DNA of 64,000 nucleotides from positions 1 through 64,000 of the forward strand of contig JBBDWM010000022.1 of assembly GCA_040902845.1 (NCBI GenBank), written 5' to 3'. Source of the DNA: JALYNX01 sp040902845 (GTDB lineage Bacteria > Actinomycetota > Acidimicrobiia > Spongiisociales > ZC4RG35). A model generated the notes under the pieces. It did not search any database. It worked only from the letters and a program-made list of their open reading frames with translations, and had not been told where the DNA came from. Position 1 is the stretch's first letter. Each line of letters begins with the position of its first letter. This document shows, in pieces, positions 24,647-33,055 of this stretch. Both the position numbers and the translations under genes were made by a program.

Positions 24647-26449
24647 TCACAGACCTGGGGTCAGGTCGGTAAGACCTCCGAGCCTGCCCTGGATCCCACC
24701 GAGGACGTTGCGGATCCCGAAGTCAATCCGGTCCGAGCGATACGCCTCCGCTATCTCGGGGTGATCGAGGACCAGATAGGGCAGATCCACGGCCAGGATC
24801 CGCTCCATCTGCCACAGAGCGCTCTTGGCCGTCTCGAGATTGCTCGCCTGCTCAAACTCAGCGAGTTCGGCCGCAAACTCCACATCGGCATACCCAGTGG
24901 AGTTGGCCGGCCCATCGGGGGCGAAGAACCATCGGTAGTAAGCGGGGAATGCCGGGTTGCCGAGCGTCCAGCCGAGCAGGTACATGTCGTATTGCCGGGC
25001 ACCGTCCGCGCCGGCATTGAAGGCAAGATCGACGACGGTGTCGAAGTCGGTAACCACCGGCCGCACGTCGAAACCGAGCGTTTCCAGAGTCTTCTCGATC
25101 TCCCCGGCGTATTCGGGCCGATCCGGGTCGTACTCCTCGCCGGGGGTGAGGATGGTGAGCGGTGCCGGAGTGAGACCGGAGATACTCAGCCCCTCGCCGG
25201 CGACGACCGCGCCGTCTTTCACCGATGGCTCAATGGTCCAGGCATAGCCGGCCGATCGGAGGGAATCGAGAGCTGTGCCGAGACGGATGTCGATGGTCCC
25301 GCTGTACCCGGATTCGATCTCGGTGGCTACCGCCTCGTCGAACCAGGTCTCGTTGAAGGGCGACATCATCGTGAACGCAGGATTCGAGCCGGGCGCGAGG
25401 CGGGCAGCCGTCTGCGGTCGGTCGAGGAGGAGCGCCAACGCTTGACGGAATTGATCGGAGGCCATCGGCTCACGTTTCAAGTTGAAGCCCAGGTAGCGGA
25501 CGGAGTTGGCAGGGCTCTCGTCGATGGCAACACCTTGAACGCCCGCCAACGCCGAAAGACTGGTGTCGGAAAGACCGGTGGGGCTGAGGATGGTGTCGAT
25601 GGCCCCCGATGCCAACTCGGCCACCGCAGCAGCCTCGTCGGGATAGATGCGGTATTCCACCCGATCGATCGCCATCTCGGTGTACCCAGGGTTGGCCACG
25701 GCGACAATCCTGGTCTCCCCGATCTCGGTCAGGGTCAGCGGGCCGCCCGACACGTCAGGCTCGCCACTCGCCGCATAGAGACTCTCGGGCGACATCACCT
25801 CGCTGAGCAGCGGCTTCCAGACATGGGACGGCATGATCGGCGCCAGTCCGACCCCGTATGGCCATACGCTGAGACTCGGGCGCTTGGTGAACTCGATCCG
25901 GAGACGCGTCGGCGAAACGGCAACAACCGCTTTGACCTCGGGTGGGAACGCGTCGACCCAACCGCCCTGAAGCCCGAGACGTCTCACCGTCTCGAAGGTG
26001 AAGACCATATCCTGGGAAGTGATCGGGACGCCGTCACTCCAGGCGAGCTCGGTGCCCAGCTCGACCTCGGCACTCCACCCACTGTCGCCCTCAGTGGGCA
26101 AGGCCGGCTCGGCGGCCGCCAGCTCGGTGACGAGTGATGTCTGGTGGGAGTTGAGTGCGAAGAGGGCCGGCTTGGTGGGCCCGAGCACATAGGCGTTCCA
26201 AACCGTCGGCTGGTCACCGATGTAGGCCCAGAAGTTGTCGGTGGTCAATCCCGAGAGCAACCCGACCCGGTATTCGAAGGGCTCGGGGACAGTCGTCGCC
26301 TCCGACACGTCGGGACTGCCCCCGTTGTCGACGGTTCCCTGAATCTCCATCGACGAGAGCTCGCCGGTCCCGACCGCGGTGACGGCGGCGATGGCGATCC
26401 CCGCAAGGATCACGGTCGCGCCAATGGCTCTCGTTGTCTTACTCGGCAA
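24647..26449 (-). CDS. ABC transporter substrate-binding protein, family 5
   Basis: This 600-residue extracytoplasmic binding protein of the peptide/nickel (SBP_bac_5) class has an N-terminal membrane/signal segment (AIGATVILAGIAIAAVTAV) without an evident lipobox. Family regions visible are SDGVPITSQDMVFTFETV, VRYLGFNLKREPMASDQFRQ and ARQYDMYLLGWTLGNPAFP. No permease or ATPase genes are adjacent, so it is an orphan component in this window. The ligand is unknown. Confidence 0.88.
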   Translation of the reverse strand: MPSKTTRAIGATVILAGIAIAAVTAVGTGELSSMEIQGTVDNGGSPDVSEATTVPEPFEYRVGLLSGLTTDNFWAYIGDQPTVWNAYVLGPTKPALFALNSHQTSLVTELAAAEPALPTEGDSGWSAEVELGTELAWSDGVPITSQDMVFTFETVRRLGLQGGWVDAFPPEVKAVVAVSPTRLRIEFTKRPSLSVWPYGVGLAPIMPSHVWKPLLSEVMSPESLYAASGEPDVSGGPLTLTEIGETRIVAVANPGYTEMAIDRVEYRIYPDEAAAVAELASGAIDTILSPTGLSDTSLSALAGVQGVAIDESPANSVRYLGFNLKREPMASDQFRQALALLLDRPQTAARLAPGSNPAFTMMSPFNETWFDEAVATEIESGYSGTIDIRLGTALDSLRSAGYAWTIEPSVKDGAVVAGEGLSISGLTPAPLTILTPGEEYDPDRPEYAGEIEKTLETLGFDVRPVVTDFDTVVDLAFNAGADGARQYDMYLLGWTLGNPAFPAYYRWFFAPDGPANSTGYADVEFAAELAEFEQASNLETAKSALWQMERILAVDLPYLVLDHPEIAEAYRSDRIDFGIRNVLGGIQGRLGGLTDLTPGL

Positions 26450-26540
26450 AGATCAACCTCCCGATATGAAGAATCGGCAGGCCGGAGTGGGGCCTTAACG
26501 ATGATGTCAACCCCCGAGGACCGGTTACGATCCGTGTTTC

Positions 26541-26614
26541 CGGGCTGTGGCGCAGTTTGGTAGCGCACTTGGCTGGGGGCCAAGGGGTCGTGGGTTCAAA
26601 TCCCGCCAGCCCGA
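26541..26614 (+). tRNA. tRNA-Pro (GGG)
   Basis: A full cloverleaf is present: acceptor CGGGCTG (26541-26547) pairs with CAGCCCG (26607-26613), the D arm is GCGCAGTTTGGTAGCGC, and the T arm contains GGTTCAAATCC. The anticodon stem CTTGG/CCAAG holds the loop CTGGGGG, giving anticodon GGG. The CCA end is not encoded. Its 3' part is the left attachment repeat of the genomic island. Confidence 0.95.
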
Positions 26615-26615
26615 C
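26573..26615 (+). repeat. attL: 43-bp direct repeat in tRNA-Pro
   Basis: These 43 bases, from the anticodon loop to just past the tRNA end, recur exactly at 36870-36912. Such a repeat of the 3' part of a tRNA gene is the signature of integration by a tyrosine recombinase; the copy here completes the functional tRNA. Confidence 0.88.
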
Positions 26616-26647
26616 GAAGAAACCCCCATGTTCAGGGGGGTTTCTTC
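26616..26647 (+). terminator. tRNA-Pro terminator
   Basis: A hairpin GAAGAAACCCCC (26616-26627) pairs with GGGGGGTTTCTTC (26635-26647) directly after the tRNA. It lies on the island side of the attachment repeat, so the terminator was supplied by the island. Confidence 0.75.
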
Positions 26648-26694
26648 AACTGAGGGTTAAACGGTTCATTGCCGCGTCCACTATTTGCCCACTA

Positions 26695-27000
26695 TCAACC
26701 TTGGTCGTAGACAAAGAAGGCAAGCTCGATCTGTTTCCCCCGCTCGATGAAGTCGTCGTATGTCTCACTGATCATTCTCTGTTCGCTGTTGACGTACAGG
26801 CCGGCCTGACTTGCAAGGCAGTCAGGAAAAGTCCCCGGTTCGCCGTCAACTGCACAGTTCCTGACAGCCTCGAGAGCCTGGTTCCAACCGGCCAGCTTCC
26901 CGCGGTCATAATCGGCATCGGCACTGGATTGGATGTTTGCCCCTTGCTGGCAGGCAACTGCTACTCCGATCACCACGAGAATCACAACAAGTCGTCTCAT
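26695..27000 (-). CDS. Small putative lipoprotein (island cargo)
   Basis: This 101-residue protein starts at ATG 27000, with a lipoprotein signal (RRLVVILVVIGVAVAC, Cys at ~17). The mature part is helical and charged (DYDRGKLAGWNQALEAVRNC, YDDFIERGKQIELAFF), with three further Cys residues. No family recognised. It lies between the integrase remnant and the tRNA. Confidence 0.65.
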   Translation of the reverse strand: MRRLVVILVVIGVAVACQQGANIQSSADADYDRGKLAGWNQALEAVRNCAVDGEPGTFPDCLASQAGLYVNSEQRMISETYDDFIERGKQIELAFFVYDQG

Positions 27001-27010
27001 AGACAACACC

Positions 27011-27238
27011 TCACCTTCCGATAATCAAGGCCAGCCGTTCCGCAGCGTCTCGTTGCATCCCCGGCAGCACCGCGGAGTAAATGTCCATCGTGATCGAGAT
27101 CGACGCATGCCCGGGACGCTCCTACACCACCTTGGGCGGCACCCCCGCGGCCAGGAGGGCCGTGGCGTGAGAATGACGTAGCTGGCGGATTGTCAGGGTC
27201 GGAAGCTGCGCGGCGTCGGCTATCCGCTGAAACCGATC
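27011..27238 (-). pseudogene. Tyrosine integrase, C-terminal fragment
   Basis: The minus-strand frame reads DRFQRIADAAQLPTLTIRQ, then LRHSHATALLAAGVPPKVV, a TAG stop, then ERPGHASISITMDIYSAVLP and MQRDAAERLALIIGR before TGA at 27011-27013. It contains the RHxxH-like box, the LGH-like box (here RPGH) and the nucleophile Tyr (MDIYS) of phage integrases. The internal stop and the Leu-to-Pro change in the LGH box indicate decay. Its 5' continuation is at 30088, beyond the IS insertion. Confidence 0.85.
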
Positions 27239-27284
27239 GGTTCTGCGCGCTGAGGTGGGATGAGTCCCTTGTCACTCGGTCTGC

Positions 27285-28493
27285 TCATGTTGCCATGCCC
27301 GGGGTGAGGAGGAGGGCTCGGGCGGCGAAGTTGGGGACTGAGGTGAATCCGTAGGCGACTCGTTTCAGGACTCCGAGCTTGTTGTTGGTCCCTTCGATCC
27401 GTCCGTTGGTGGCCCGGTCCGTGTCGTGGAAGGCGAAGATCTCGTCTCCCCATTCGAGGAGGGTCCCGACCAGCTTTTCGAACTCGACGAGCGGATGCTG
27501 GTGGTAGGTGTCGATGAACGCTCCGAGCGCCTGGTTGGCCTCCTCGGTGTCTGCGGCGAGGTGGATGCCGTAGAGGTGTTGGAGCATCCGCCAGGCCACC
27601 TCCAGTTCGGGTCGGCCCTGGAGAACCCGGCCGAGGGCTTGGATCCGGTGGTCTGGGAGGTGGTCGAACCGGGTGAGTTGGAGGTATCTGGACCGGAACA
27701 CTGCCGGTTCGAAGGCTGGTCTCGAGCCGGGTTCTCCGATGCGTTGGAGGCGGCGGCGGACCTCGATCATCCCGGCGGCGAACCAGCGTGCCACATGGAA
27801 ACGGTCGAGGACGTGGGTGGTGTGTCCGAGATGGGCATGGATGGAGCTGCGGTAGGCGCCCGACCCGTCCGAGACCACCACTTTGACGCCTTTGAGCCAG
27901 CGGTGTCCCTGCGCCAGGAGGAACCCGGATAAGGCTTCGGCGTTGCGGTGAGCGACGATGCCGAGGGTTTCTCCGGTGTCACCGTTGATCAGCACCGTCA
28001 CATAGCGGTGGCCTCTGCGAAGGCTGGTCTCGTCGACCAGCAGGACCCGGCAGCGGCGTTGCCGACGATCGGCCGCTACCCGATCCGACCACGACCTGGT
28101 CAATCCCATGATGTAATGCCAGGGGAGCTCATACCGTCGGGCCACCTCCCGGATCGACATGACGTTGACGTCCCGGACCAGCTGACGGGCCAACCGTCGT
28201 GTCACATGGGTGCGCCGGCCGACGATGATCTCGGGATGGTCCTCCCAATGCCGCTCTGAGCACTCGCCGCAGACGAAACGACGCCGCACCCAAACCAGCT
28301 CCGTCGGCCGTCCCCGAGTCGGGAGATCATGCACTCGCAGACGGCGGTGATCATGCACCCGGGCGGTCTTAAACCCACAGTAAGGGCAGCGGACCACCCG
28401 ACGGACATCGGCGATCTCGACCACCAGACGTTCGACCAGATCCACCACCACGACGATCACGCGGATACGACGTAGATGCAGACGGACGGTCAT
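27285..28493 (-). CDS. ISL3-family transposase
   Basis: This 402-residue DDE transposase has an N-terminal zinc-finger-like part (VRCPYCGFKTARVHDHRR and FVCGECSERHW). The catalytic regions follow: first Asp in LLVDETSLRRGHRYVTV, second in VVVSDGSGAYRSS, Glu in GRIEGTNNKLGVLKRV. The length is normal and the frame intact, so it may be active. It lies inside the segment flanked by AACCGATC. Confidence 0.92.
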   Translation of the reverse strand: MTVRLHLRRIRVIVVVVDLVERLVVEIADVRRVVRCPYCGFKTARVHDHRRLRVHDLPTRGRPTELVWVRRRFVCGECSERHWEDHPEIIVGRRTHVTRRLARQLVRDVNVMSIREVARRYELPWHYIMGLTRSWSDRVAADRRQRRCRVLLVDETSLRRGHRYVTVLINGDTGETLGIVAHRNAEALSGFLLAQGHRWLKGVKVVVSDGSGAYRSSIHAHLGHTTHVLDRFHVARWFAAGMIEVRRRLQRIGEPGSRPAFEPAVFRSRYLQLTRFDHLPDHRIQALGRVLQGRPELEVAWRMLQHLYGIHLAADTEEANQALGAFIDTYHQHPLVEFEKLVGTLLEWGDEIFAFHDTDRATNGRIEGTNNKLGVLKRVAYGFTSVPNFAARALLLTPGMAT

Positions 28494-28569
28494 ACGATCG
28501 GACTCATCAGGGCCCTTCCTTGCTCGGCGACATTTCCATCACCGAGTATCGAGGGGCTCTGAACGTCAG

Positions 28570-28831
28570 CCCGGCATCACCACAAGCGGACGGCTCCCCA
28601 ACTCACCAATGGGGTCGTATCGGCTTCTCTTGTGGGAGGCTGAGAACTGAGCCGGCCAGCCGGTGAGCACTTCAACTCACCGGAGCGTGGATTCCTGTGC
28701 GCGGACCGTGCCCCGGCTGGTTGGTGAGCCTGCCTGGAGCACTGCTGGGGTGTCGTGCCGTCGAGCACTTGCCCATTGGATCGTCGCCGGGGGGCTCTAC
28801 GGCTTAACGCCAACTGAAGGAGGAAAAGGCA
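28570..28831 (+). ncRNA. IS110 left end, candidate bridge RNA
   Basis: This is the long non-coding stretch upstream of the IS110 transposase (338 bases from the ISL3 start codon to the IS110 ATG). It contains strong hairpin potential, for example the 8-bp stem CCGGTGAG/CTCACCGG (28660-28667 with 28676-28683, loop CACTTCAA) and further GC-rich repeats at 28700-28790. IS110-group elements are known to encode a guide (bridge) RNA in this region that directs target choice. The RNA ends and loops are not defined here. Confidence 0.42.
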
Positions 28832-30055
28832 ATGCTGTTCGTGGGCAACGACTGGTCCGAGGATCACCATGACATCTGGGTGATGTCCGAGACTGGCGAG
28901 AAGCTGGCCGTCCGCCGCCTGGATGACGGGGTTGAAGGGATCGGGAAGTTGCACCAGCTGATGACCGAGTACGTTGACGATCCTGGCGAAGTGGCGGTGG
29001 GTATCGAAACGGATCGGGGTCTGTGGGTGCAGGCGCTGGTGGCGGTGGGTTATCAGGTCTATGCGGTCAACCCCAGGTCGGCCGCTCGGTATCGGGAACG
29101 CCATGGCCTGTCGGGCGCCAAGTCTGATCGGGGAGACGCCAAGCTATTGGCCGACCTGGTCCGCACCGACCGGCACAACCACCGTCAGGTGGCGGGAGAC
29201 TCACCCGAGGTTCAGGCGATAACGGTGCTGGCTCGAGCCCATCGGAAGCTGATTCGAGAACGGACCCGTCATACCCTCATGCTGCGATCGGCGCTGCGGG
29301 AGTACTACCCCCAGGCCGTGGCCACCTTCGATGAGCTGGCCGACCGCGACACCCTGGCAGTGCTGCAACGAGCACCCGCCCCGAATGACGGGGCCCGATT
29401 GTCGCTGTCTCAGATCCGTGCGGCCCTCAAGAGAGCCGGACGGCAGCGATACCTCGACAAGCGAGCCACCGAGATCCAAGCCGGGCTCTGGACCGACCAG
29501 CTCGCCGCCCCGGGTCCGGTCACCTCGGCGTATGCCGCCACCACCCGAGCCACCGTGGCCATCCTCATCGAACTGAACCGCCAGATCAGCGAGCTCGAAG
29601 AAGAACTAGCCACCGATTTTGAGCAACACCCGGACGCCGACATCTACCTGTCTCAGCCAGGACTCGGTGTCGTGCTCGGTGCCCGGGTGCTCGGCGAGTT
29701 CGGGGACGACCCCGACCGTTTCGCCGACGTCAAATCTCGCCGGAACTACGCCGGAACCTCGCCCGTCACCATCGCCTCCGGCAAGCACCGATCCGTGATC
29801 GCTCGATACGTCCGCAACGACCGTCTCTACGACGCCATTGACCGGTGGGCGCTCAGCTCGCTCAACGCCAGCGTGGGATGCCGCAACTTCTACGACCAAC
29901 ACAAAGCCCAAGGAGACACCCACTCCCAAGCCCTCAGAGCGCTAGCCAACCGCCTCGTCGGCATCCTCCACGGATGCCTCCGAACCCGCACGACCTACGA
30001 TGAACACACCGCCTGGGCCCACCGCCAACCCAGCGACGTCACCGCCGCCGCTTGA
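28832..30055 (+). CDS. IS110-family transposase
   Basis: This 407-residue DEDD-type recombinase has an N-terminal RuvC-like domain (LFVGNDWSEDHHDIWVM; GIETDRGLWVQALVAVGYQV; KSDRGDAKLLADLVRTD) and a C-terminal Transposase_20 domain with the Ser-containing segment (YLSQPGLGVVLGARVLGEFG; YAGTSPVTIASGKH). ATG 28832 has AAGGAGG 11 bases upstream. It appears intact. It belongs to the class that uses an RNA guide. Confidence 0.93.
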   Translation: MLFVGNDWSEDHHDIWVMSETGEKLAVRRLDDGVEGIGKLHQLMTEYVDDPGEVAVGIETDRGLWVQALVAVGYQVYAVNPRSAARYRERHGLSGAKSDRGDAKLLADLVRTDRHNHRQVAGDSPEVQAITVLARAHRKLIRERTRHTLMLRSALREYYPQAVATFDELADRDTLAVLQRAPAPNDGARLSLSQIRAALKRAGRQRYLDKRATEIQAGLWTDQLAAPGPVTSAYAATTRATVAILIELNRQISELEEELATDFEQHPDADIYLSQPGLGVVLGARVLGEFGDDPDRFADVKSRRNYAGTSPVTIASGKHRSVIARYVRNDRLYDAIDRWALSSLNASVGCRNFYDQHKAQGDTHSQALRALANRLVGILHGCLRTRTTYDEHTAWAHRQPSDVTAAA

Positions 30056-30087
30056 CAGTTACAGGCCTGGGGTGTCCGCGCAGTCTC

Positions 30088-30260
30088 AACCGATCAGCCA
30101 CCAAATCGGGTCGAAGGAACTGTCCGATCTCATCGATTATCAGCCACTCCCCCTCGGCCCATGCCGGGCCTGCGATCAGTCGTTCTTCGAGTTGGCTTCG
30201 TCGCCAGTCACCGCCATGGCGGCCCGATCCACGACGGCATCCTTCACGAATAGGTTCCGC
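30088..30260 (-). pseudogene. Tyrosine integrase, central fragment
   Basis: On the minus strand the sequence reads TRRNLFVKDAVVDRAAMAV, shifts frame near 30205, then continues RRSQLEERLIAGPAWAEGEW and LIIDEIGQFLRPDLVADR up to the IS junction at 30088. These are typical of the core-binding/catalytic border of actinobacterial phage-type integrases. The N-terminal half is missing; the fragment begins where the hypothetical gene at 30261 ends. Together with 27011-27238 it forms one integrase. Confidence 0.75.
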
Positions 30261-31196
30261 CTAGTCCTGCAACTTGCCGAGTTCTTCAAGATAGTGGGCT
30301 CCTAGGCCAGGCGTCAGATCAATCTCGTCAACTCTTGTTGCAGCGATGCTCAGGAGCACCTTCGTGCCGTCTCGTATGAACTCCAGCAACGTAGAAGCGA
30401 CGGTCTGAAAGGAAGGTGTTTCGCCGCCCATTTCACCGAAGCACTTTCCGATCGCGCCTCTGAGCGGCTGGTCATCAATCTGCCCGATGTTCTTGAACAT
30501 GTGAGCCAGGATGACCCCACGTGGGTGTGGCCCTGGACCCAGTGTTCGCCTGATGGCATCCGGCGTCCGTTCCCACAGAGCGCTGACTTGAGACTCATGC
30601 ACTTGGTAGTCCGCCCACCCAACGGGTGCTGGAGTGAACAAACGAAATGCGGTCCCCGTCATACTTGCAGTGGTGCCCCTTTGCCATGGCCGATCTGCGT
30701 GAATGATGAATATGTTGCGATAGAGACGGAGTTGCCAGTACAGCCACAGCATTGGCTCGTGAAGTTCGCCCCACAATCGCGTGAGGGGACCTCCGGTTCC
30801 ACGCTCGAACTCCTTCACCAAATGTACGAACGGTCCAGCCCCACCGGGTGTGAACCCTAGACCCCCGACCTTGATTGCTACATGACTCCATTGATCCAAG
30901 AGCATCTGACCGAATAGGTAGAGCGTTTCAAAGTCCTGCCGCATGTGCTGCGTTGTCTGACTGGACTCGGGTATTGCCTCGTCGTCAAAAGCGAGGTCGG
31001 TCAACCGGCTACGGCCATCGAGTAGGCGCGTGATGGTCCGGCCAACATCTCGCGTTCGGGTCAGTGTGTGTGAGCAGTAGTGAAAAAACGCATATGGCCC
31101 TTGAGCGGGCTCGCGAGCCTTCAAGACCATGTCTTGCAAGTCGCGGAGCATGGTTTGGATCTCGATGAGGAGCACGTCGAGTTCGCTCTGGTCCAA
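30261..31196 (-). CDS. Hypothetical helical protein (island cargo)
   Basis: This 311-residue, mostly helical protein has Trp/His-rich segments (EPMLWLYWQLRLYRNIFI, AFFHYCSHTLTRTRDVG, DFETLYLFGQMLLDQWSHVA) and no signal peptide. It is not recognised. Similar all-helical proteins occur as cargo of mobile elements, but no motif supports a defence or toxin role. Its stop lies where integrase homology starts, suggesting that a rearrangement joined the two. Confidence 0.7.
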   Translation of the reverse strand: MDQSELDVLLIEIQTMLRDLQDMVLKAREPAQGPYAFFHYCSHTLTRTRDVGRTITRLLDGRSRLTDLAFDDEAIPESSQTTQHMRQDFETLYLFGQMLLDQWSHVAIKVGGLGFTPGGAGPFVHLVKEFERGTGGPLTRLWGELHEPMLWLYWQLRLYRNIFIIHADRPWQRGTTASMTGTAFRLFTPAPVGWADYQVHESQVSALWERTPDAIRRTLGPGPHPRGVILAHMFKNIGQIDDQPLRGAIGKCFGEMGGETPSFQTVASTLLEFIRDGTKVLLSIAATRVDEIDLTPGLGAHYLEELGKLQD

Positions 31197-31284
31197 GAAT
31201 CCGCCTCCAACCTGCGTCAGAAGACCCTACGGCATGTCCGCCTCGGCCCAACGGCGCGGCCCGTCGGGCCTCCCGTTATACCGA

Positions 31285-32670
31285 CTAGGGAGCGTGGAGA
31301 GTCCAGTTTCCGTCAGCCGCGATTTCGAGGATGGCGGTCCCGGAGTCGATCAGATCAGTTCCCGAGTATGGACCGATCTCGTTGACGATCAGGCCCGTAA
31401 TGCTGCCGTCCGATTCGTAGCCCCAAATGATGAAATTGCTTGTTCCGTCATGTGTCGAAGTAAGTGTTGAAGCCGAGCCCTGATATCGCAGGATGTCGTC
31501 ACCAGAACCAGTCAAGGACGAGGTCATAGACCTGGCTGCGGATATTGGTCGCGCAGTGATTGACCACGCGCCATCGGCGTCAATTTCTAAGTGCCGCACA
31601 AGCTCGGGCTGAGAAAACCAACCTCCATGCACCATTCTCCGTCCCTGATAGCTCCCGATCTCGTTGACCAACAGGTCGATGTTTGCGAATCCGCCATCAA
31701 GACTCCAGACAATGAAATTGCTGGTGCCATTGTGCGTGAGGTCAATCACTGCTGGAACATCGCCGGGGATCTGGAAGTCGATCACGCTATTTCCGGTGCC
31801 GGCGACCGTGAACGGCACAAACGAGCCCGGCGGTTGCGGGGGCGCCGGACATCCGGGTGGCGGGCTGCCGCCTCCAGTGAGAAGTCCGAAGTCTCCTGCG
31901 ACGGGTAGTCCGGTCGGTAGTCCGTATGCGAGCGTCTCGTCGGCCACGCCCTGTGTGTTGGTGTGGCGGAGGTAACTGGTGCAGTTCGAGGGGCGGAAAA
32001 GACCCACCGACTCCGGTCCCGGGGTGCCTCTTCCAAACCATTCGGCGGCGACCATCTTGTCTCCTGGATCACCGAAGATGAACGAGGAGTCGGCAACTCC
32101 TTGGGTGTGTGTGAATCGGAAGTAGACGAGTCCGGTGGCTTCCCGGTGGAGGCCGATCTCGTCGATGCCGTCGTTATCAAAATCCCCGACGTAGGGCTTG
32201 TCTCCGGGGTTGCCGAAGAAGTAGGAGAAGTCTGCGGAGCCGAGGCCGCCGTCGTTGGCGCCCAAGGCGTTGATAATGAATACCCGACCCTCGGACGGCC
32301 GGTAGATGGACACCGTGTCACAGTTGTTTCCGTTGAAGTCTCCGGCGAGTGGGATGTCTCCAGGGTTGCCGAAGAAGAACCGGATGTCGGCTACGCCTTG
32401 GCTGTTGGCATTGCGCAGGTAGACAAATCCGTCGGACTGTCGGTACAGGCCCGGTGTTTCGTCTCCATCGCAGTCCCAGTCCCCGACCATGGGAAGATCA
32501 CCGGGGTTGCCGAAGAAGAACCTGGTGGTTGCCCCGTTCGATGGATTGCGCAGATACCACTCCCCGGTGGCGGTGTCGACAATCCCGATTGAGCCTTCCT
32601 GAGCTACAGCTGGGACGGCGGCTCCTAGGAGGAGCGCTACTCCCACCAATGCGGTGATGGCACGACGCAT
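31285..32670 (-). CDS. Secreted beta-repeat protein (island cargo)
   Basis: This 461-residue protein has a signal peptide (RRAITALVGVALLLGAAVPAVA). At least four imperfect repeats of about 50 residues follow, built on FFFGNPGDxPxxGDW/F, an Asp-rich turn (DCDGDET, DFDNDGIDE) and a YLRNxNxQGVAD-like strand. They resemble FG-GAP/VCBS-type propeller blades with calcium-binding Asp loops. After a proline-rich hinge (GGGSPPPGCPAPPQPPGSF) come two related C-terminal domains sharing HNGTSNFIVWSLDG / HDGTSNFIIWGYES and LLVNEIGSYQG / LIVNEIGPYSG. ATG 32670 has AAGGAG five bases upstream. Probably cell-surface or secreted binding; no enzyme motif. Confidence 0.85.
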   Translation of the reverse strand: MRRAITALVGVALLLGAAVPAVAQEGSIGIVDTATGEWYLRNPSNGATTRFFFGNPGDLPMVGDWDCDGDETPGLYRQSDGFVYLRNANSQGVADIRFFFGNPGDIPLAGDFNGNNCDTVSIYRPSEGRVFIINALGANDGGLGSADFSYFFGNPGDKPYVGDFDNDGIDEIGLHREATGLVYFRFTHTQGVADSSFIFGDPGDKMVAAEWFGRGTPGPESVGLFRPSNCTSYLRHTNTQGVADETLAYGLPTGLPVAGDFGLLTGGGSPPPGCPAPPQPPGSFVPFTVAGTGNSVIDFQIPGDVPAVIDLTHNGTSNFIVWSLDGGFANIDLLVNEIGSYQGRRMVHGGWFSQPELVRHLEIDADGAWSITARPISAARSMTSSLTGSGDDILRYQGSASTLTSTHDGTSNFIIWGYESDGSITGLIVNEIGPYSGTDLIDSGTAILEIAADGNWTLHAP

Positions 32671-32980
32671 TCGGCTCCTTCTTCCGTCGGTGATTGGCAA
32701 CCTACGCCAACTGCCGGATCGGATGTTCGAGGTTCGTCCACTAATGGCCGATACGGGTATGCCTTCAGATAGATCGAAGCCCCTACGGGCGATTGGATGA
32801 TCCGTCGTCGGGGGCTTCGATTCGTTGTTGCGGGGTTCTGATGTCTGGCAACGGAACCCCGATGCGACCCTACACGCGAACCGCTCCTGAAGGCGATAGA
32901 TCCGACTTGAGAGGCCATGGGGGCTTCGATCTTTACGCCGTGGGCCCGCCTATTTGACATCGGCCCCACAGGCTGAACCG
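32671..32980. other. Intergenic region with repeated 11-mer
   Basis: No gene is seen. ATCGAAGCCCC (32773-32783) and its inverse GGGGCTTCGAT (32811-32821) form a long-loop hairpin, and a third copy of GGGGCTTCGAT lies at 32920-32930. Promoter signals for the secreted protein are probably here but not clear. Confidence 0.45.
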
Positions 32981-33055
32981 CTAGAAAATGTAGATAAGTA
33001 GGGCGATGATGAGCAAAATGCCCACGATCGTCCAGATGATTCCACCTCGTCCCAT
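32981..33055 (-). CDS. 24-residue membrane micropeptide
   Basis: ATG 33055 to TAG 32981 encodes MGRGGIIWTIVGILLIIALL followed by IYIF: one hydrophobic helix with a short basic N-terminus. A near-perfect ribosome-binding site (AAAGGAGG) lies six bases upstream, stronger than those of most neighbours, which argues for real translation. Single-helix peptides of this kind are widespread in actinobacteria. Function unknown; the family is not recognised beyond that resemblance. Confidence 0.6.
   Translation of the reverse strand: MGRGGIIWTIVGILLIIALLIYIF

Larger units (their letters stand above)
27239..30087. mobile_element. IS insertion in integrase (ISL3 carrying IS110)
   Basis: The 8-bp sequence AACCGATC occurs at 27231-27238 and again at 30088-30095, immediately outside this segment. 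Removing the segment plus one copy joins the integrase codons in frame (VAD-RFQRIAD). ISL3 elements typically make 8-bp target duplications. The outer ends share CTGCGCG at the same offset (27243-27249 and, inverted, 30077-30083). Inside lie an ISL3 transposase and an IS110 transposase. The simplest reading is an ISL3 element later hit by IS110; the inner borders are unresolved. Confidence 0.7.

Noticed and set aside
24065..26137. Long plus-strand frame of 690 codons opposite the transporter protein gene
   Set aside because: It is antisense to the substrate-binding protein and pgsA genes, has no domain-like sequence, and is rich in Arg/His/Asp as expected for a shadow frame in high-GC DNA.
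27239..27284. tRNA or promoter signal between the integrase fragment and the ISL3 gene
   Set aside because: The bases are explained by the IS end; no cloverleaf or promoter consensus is present.
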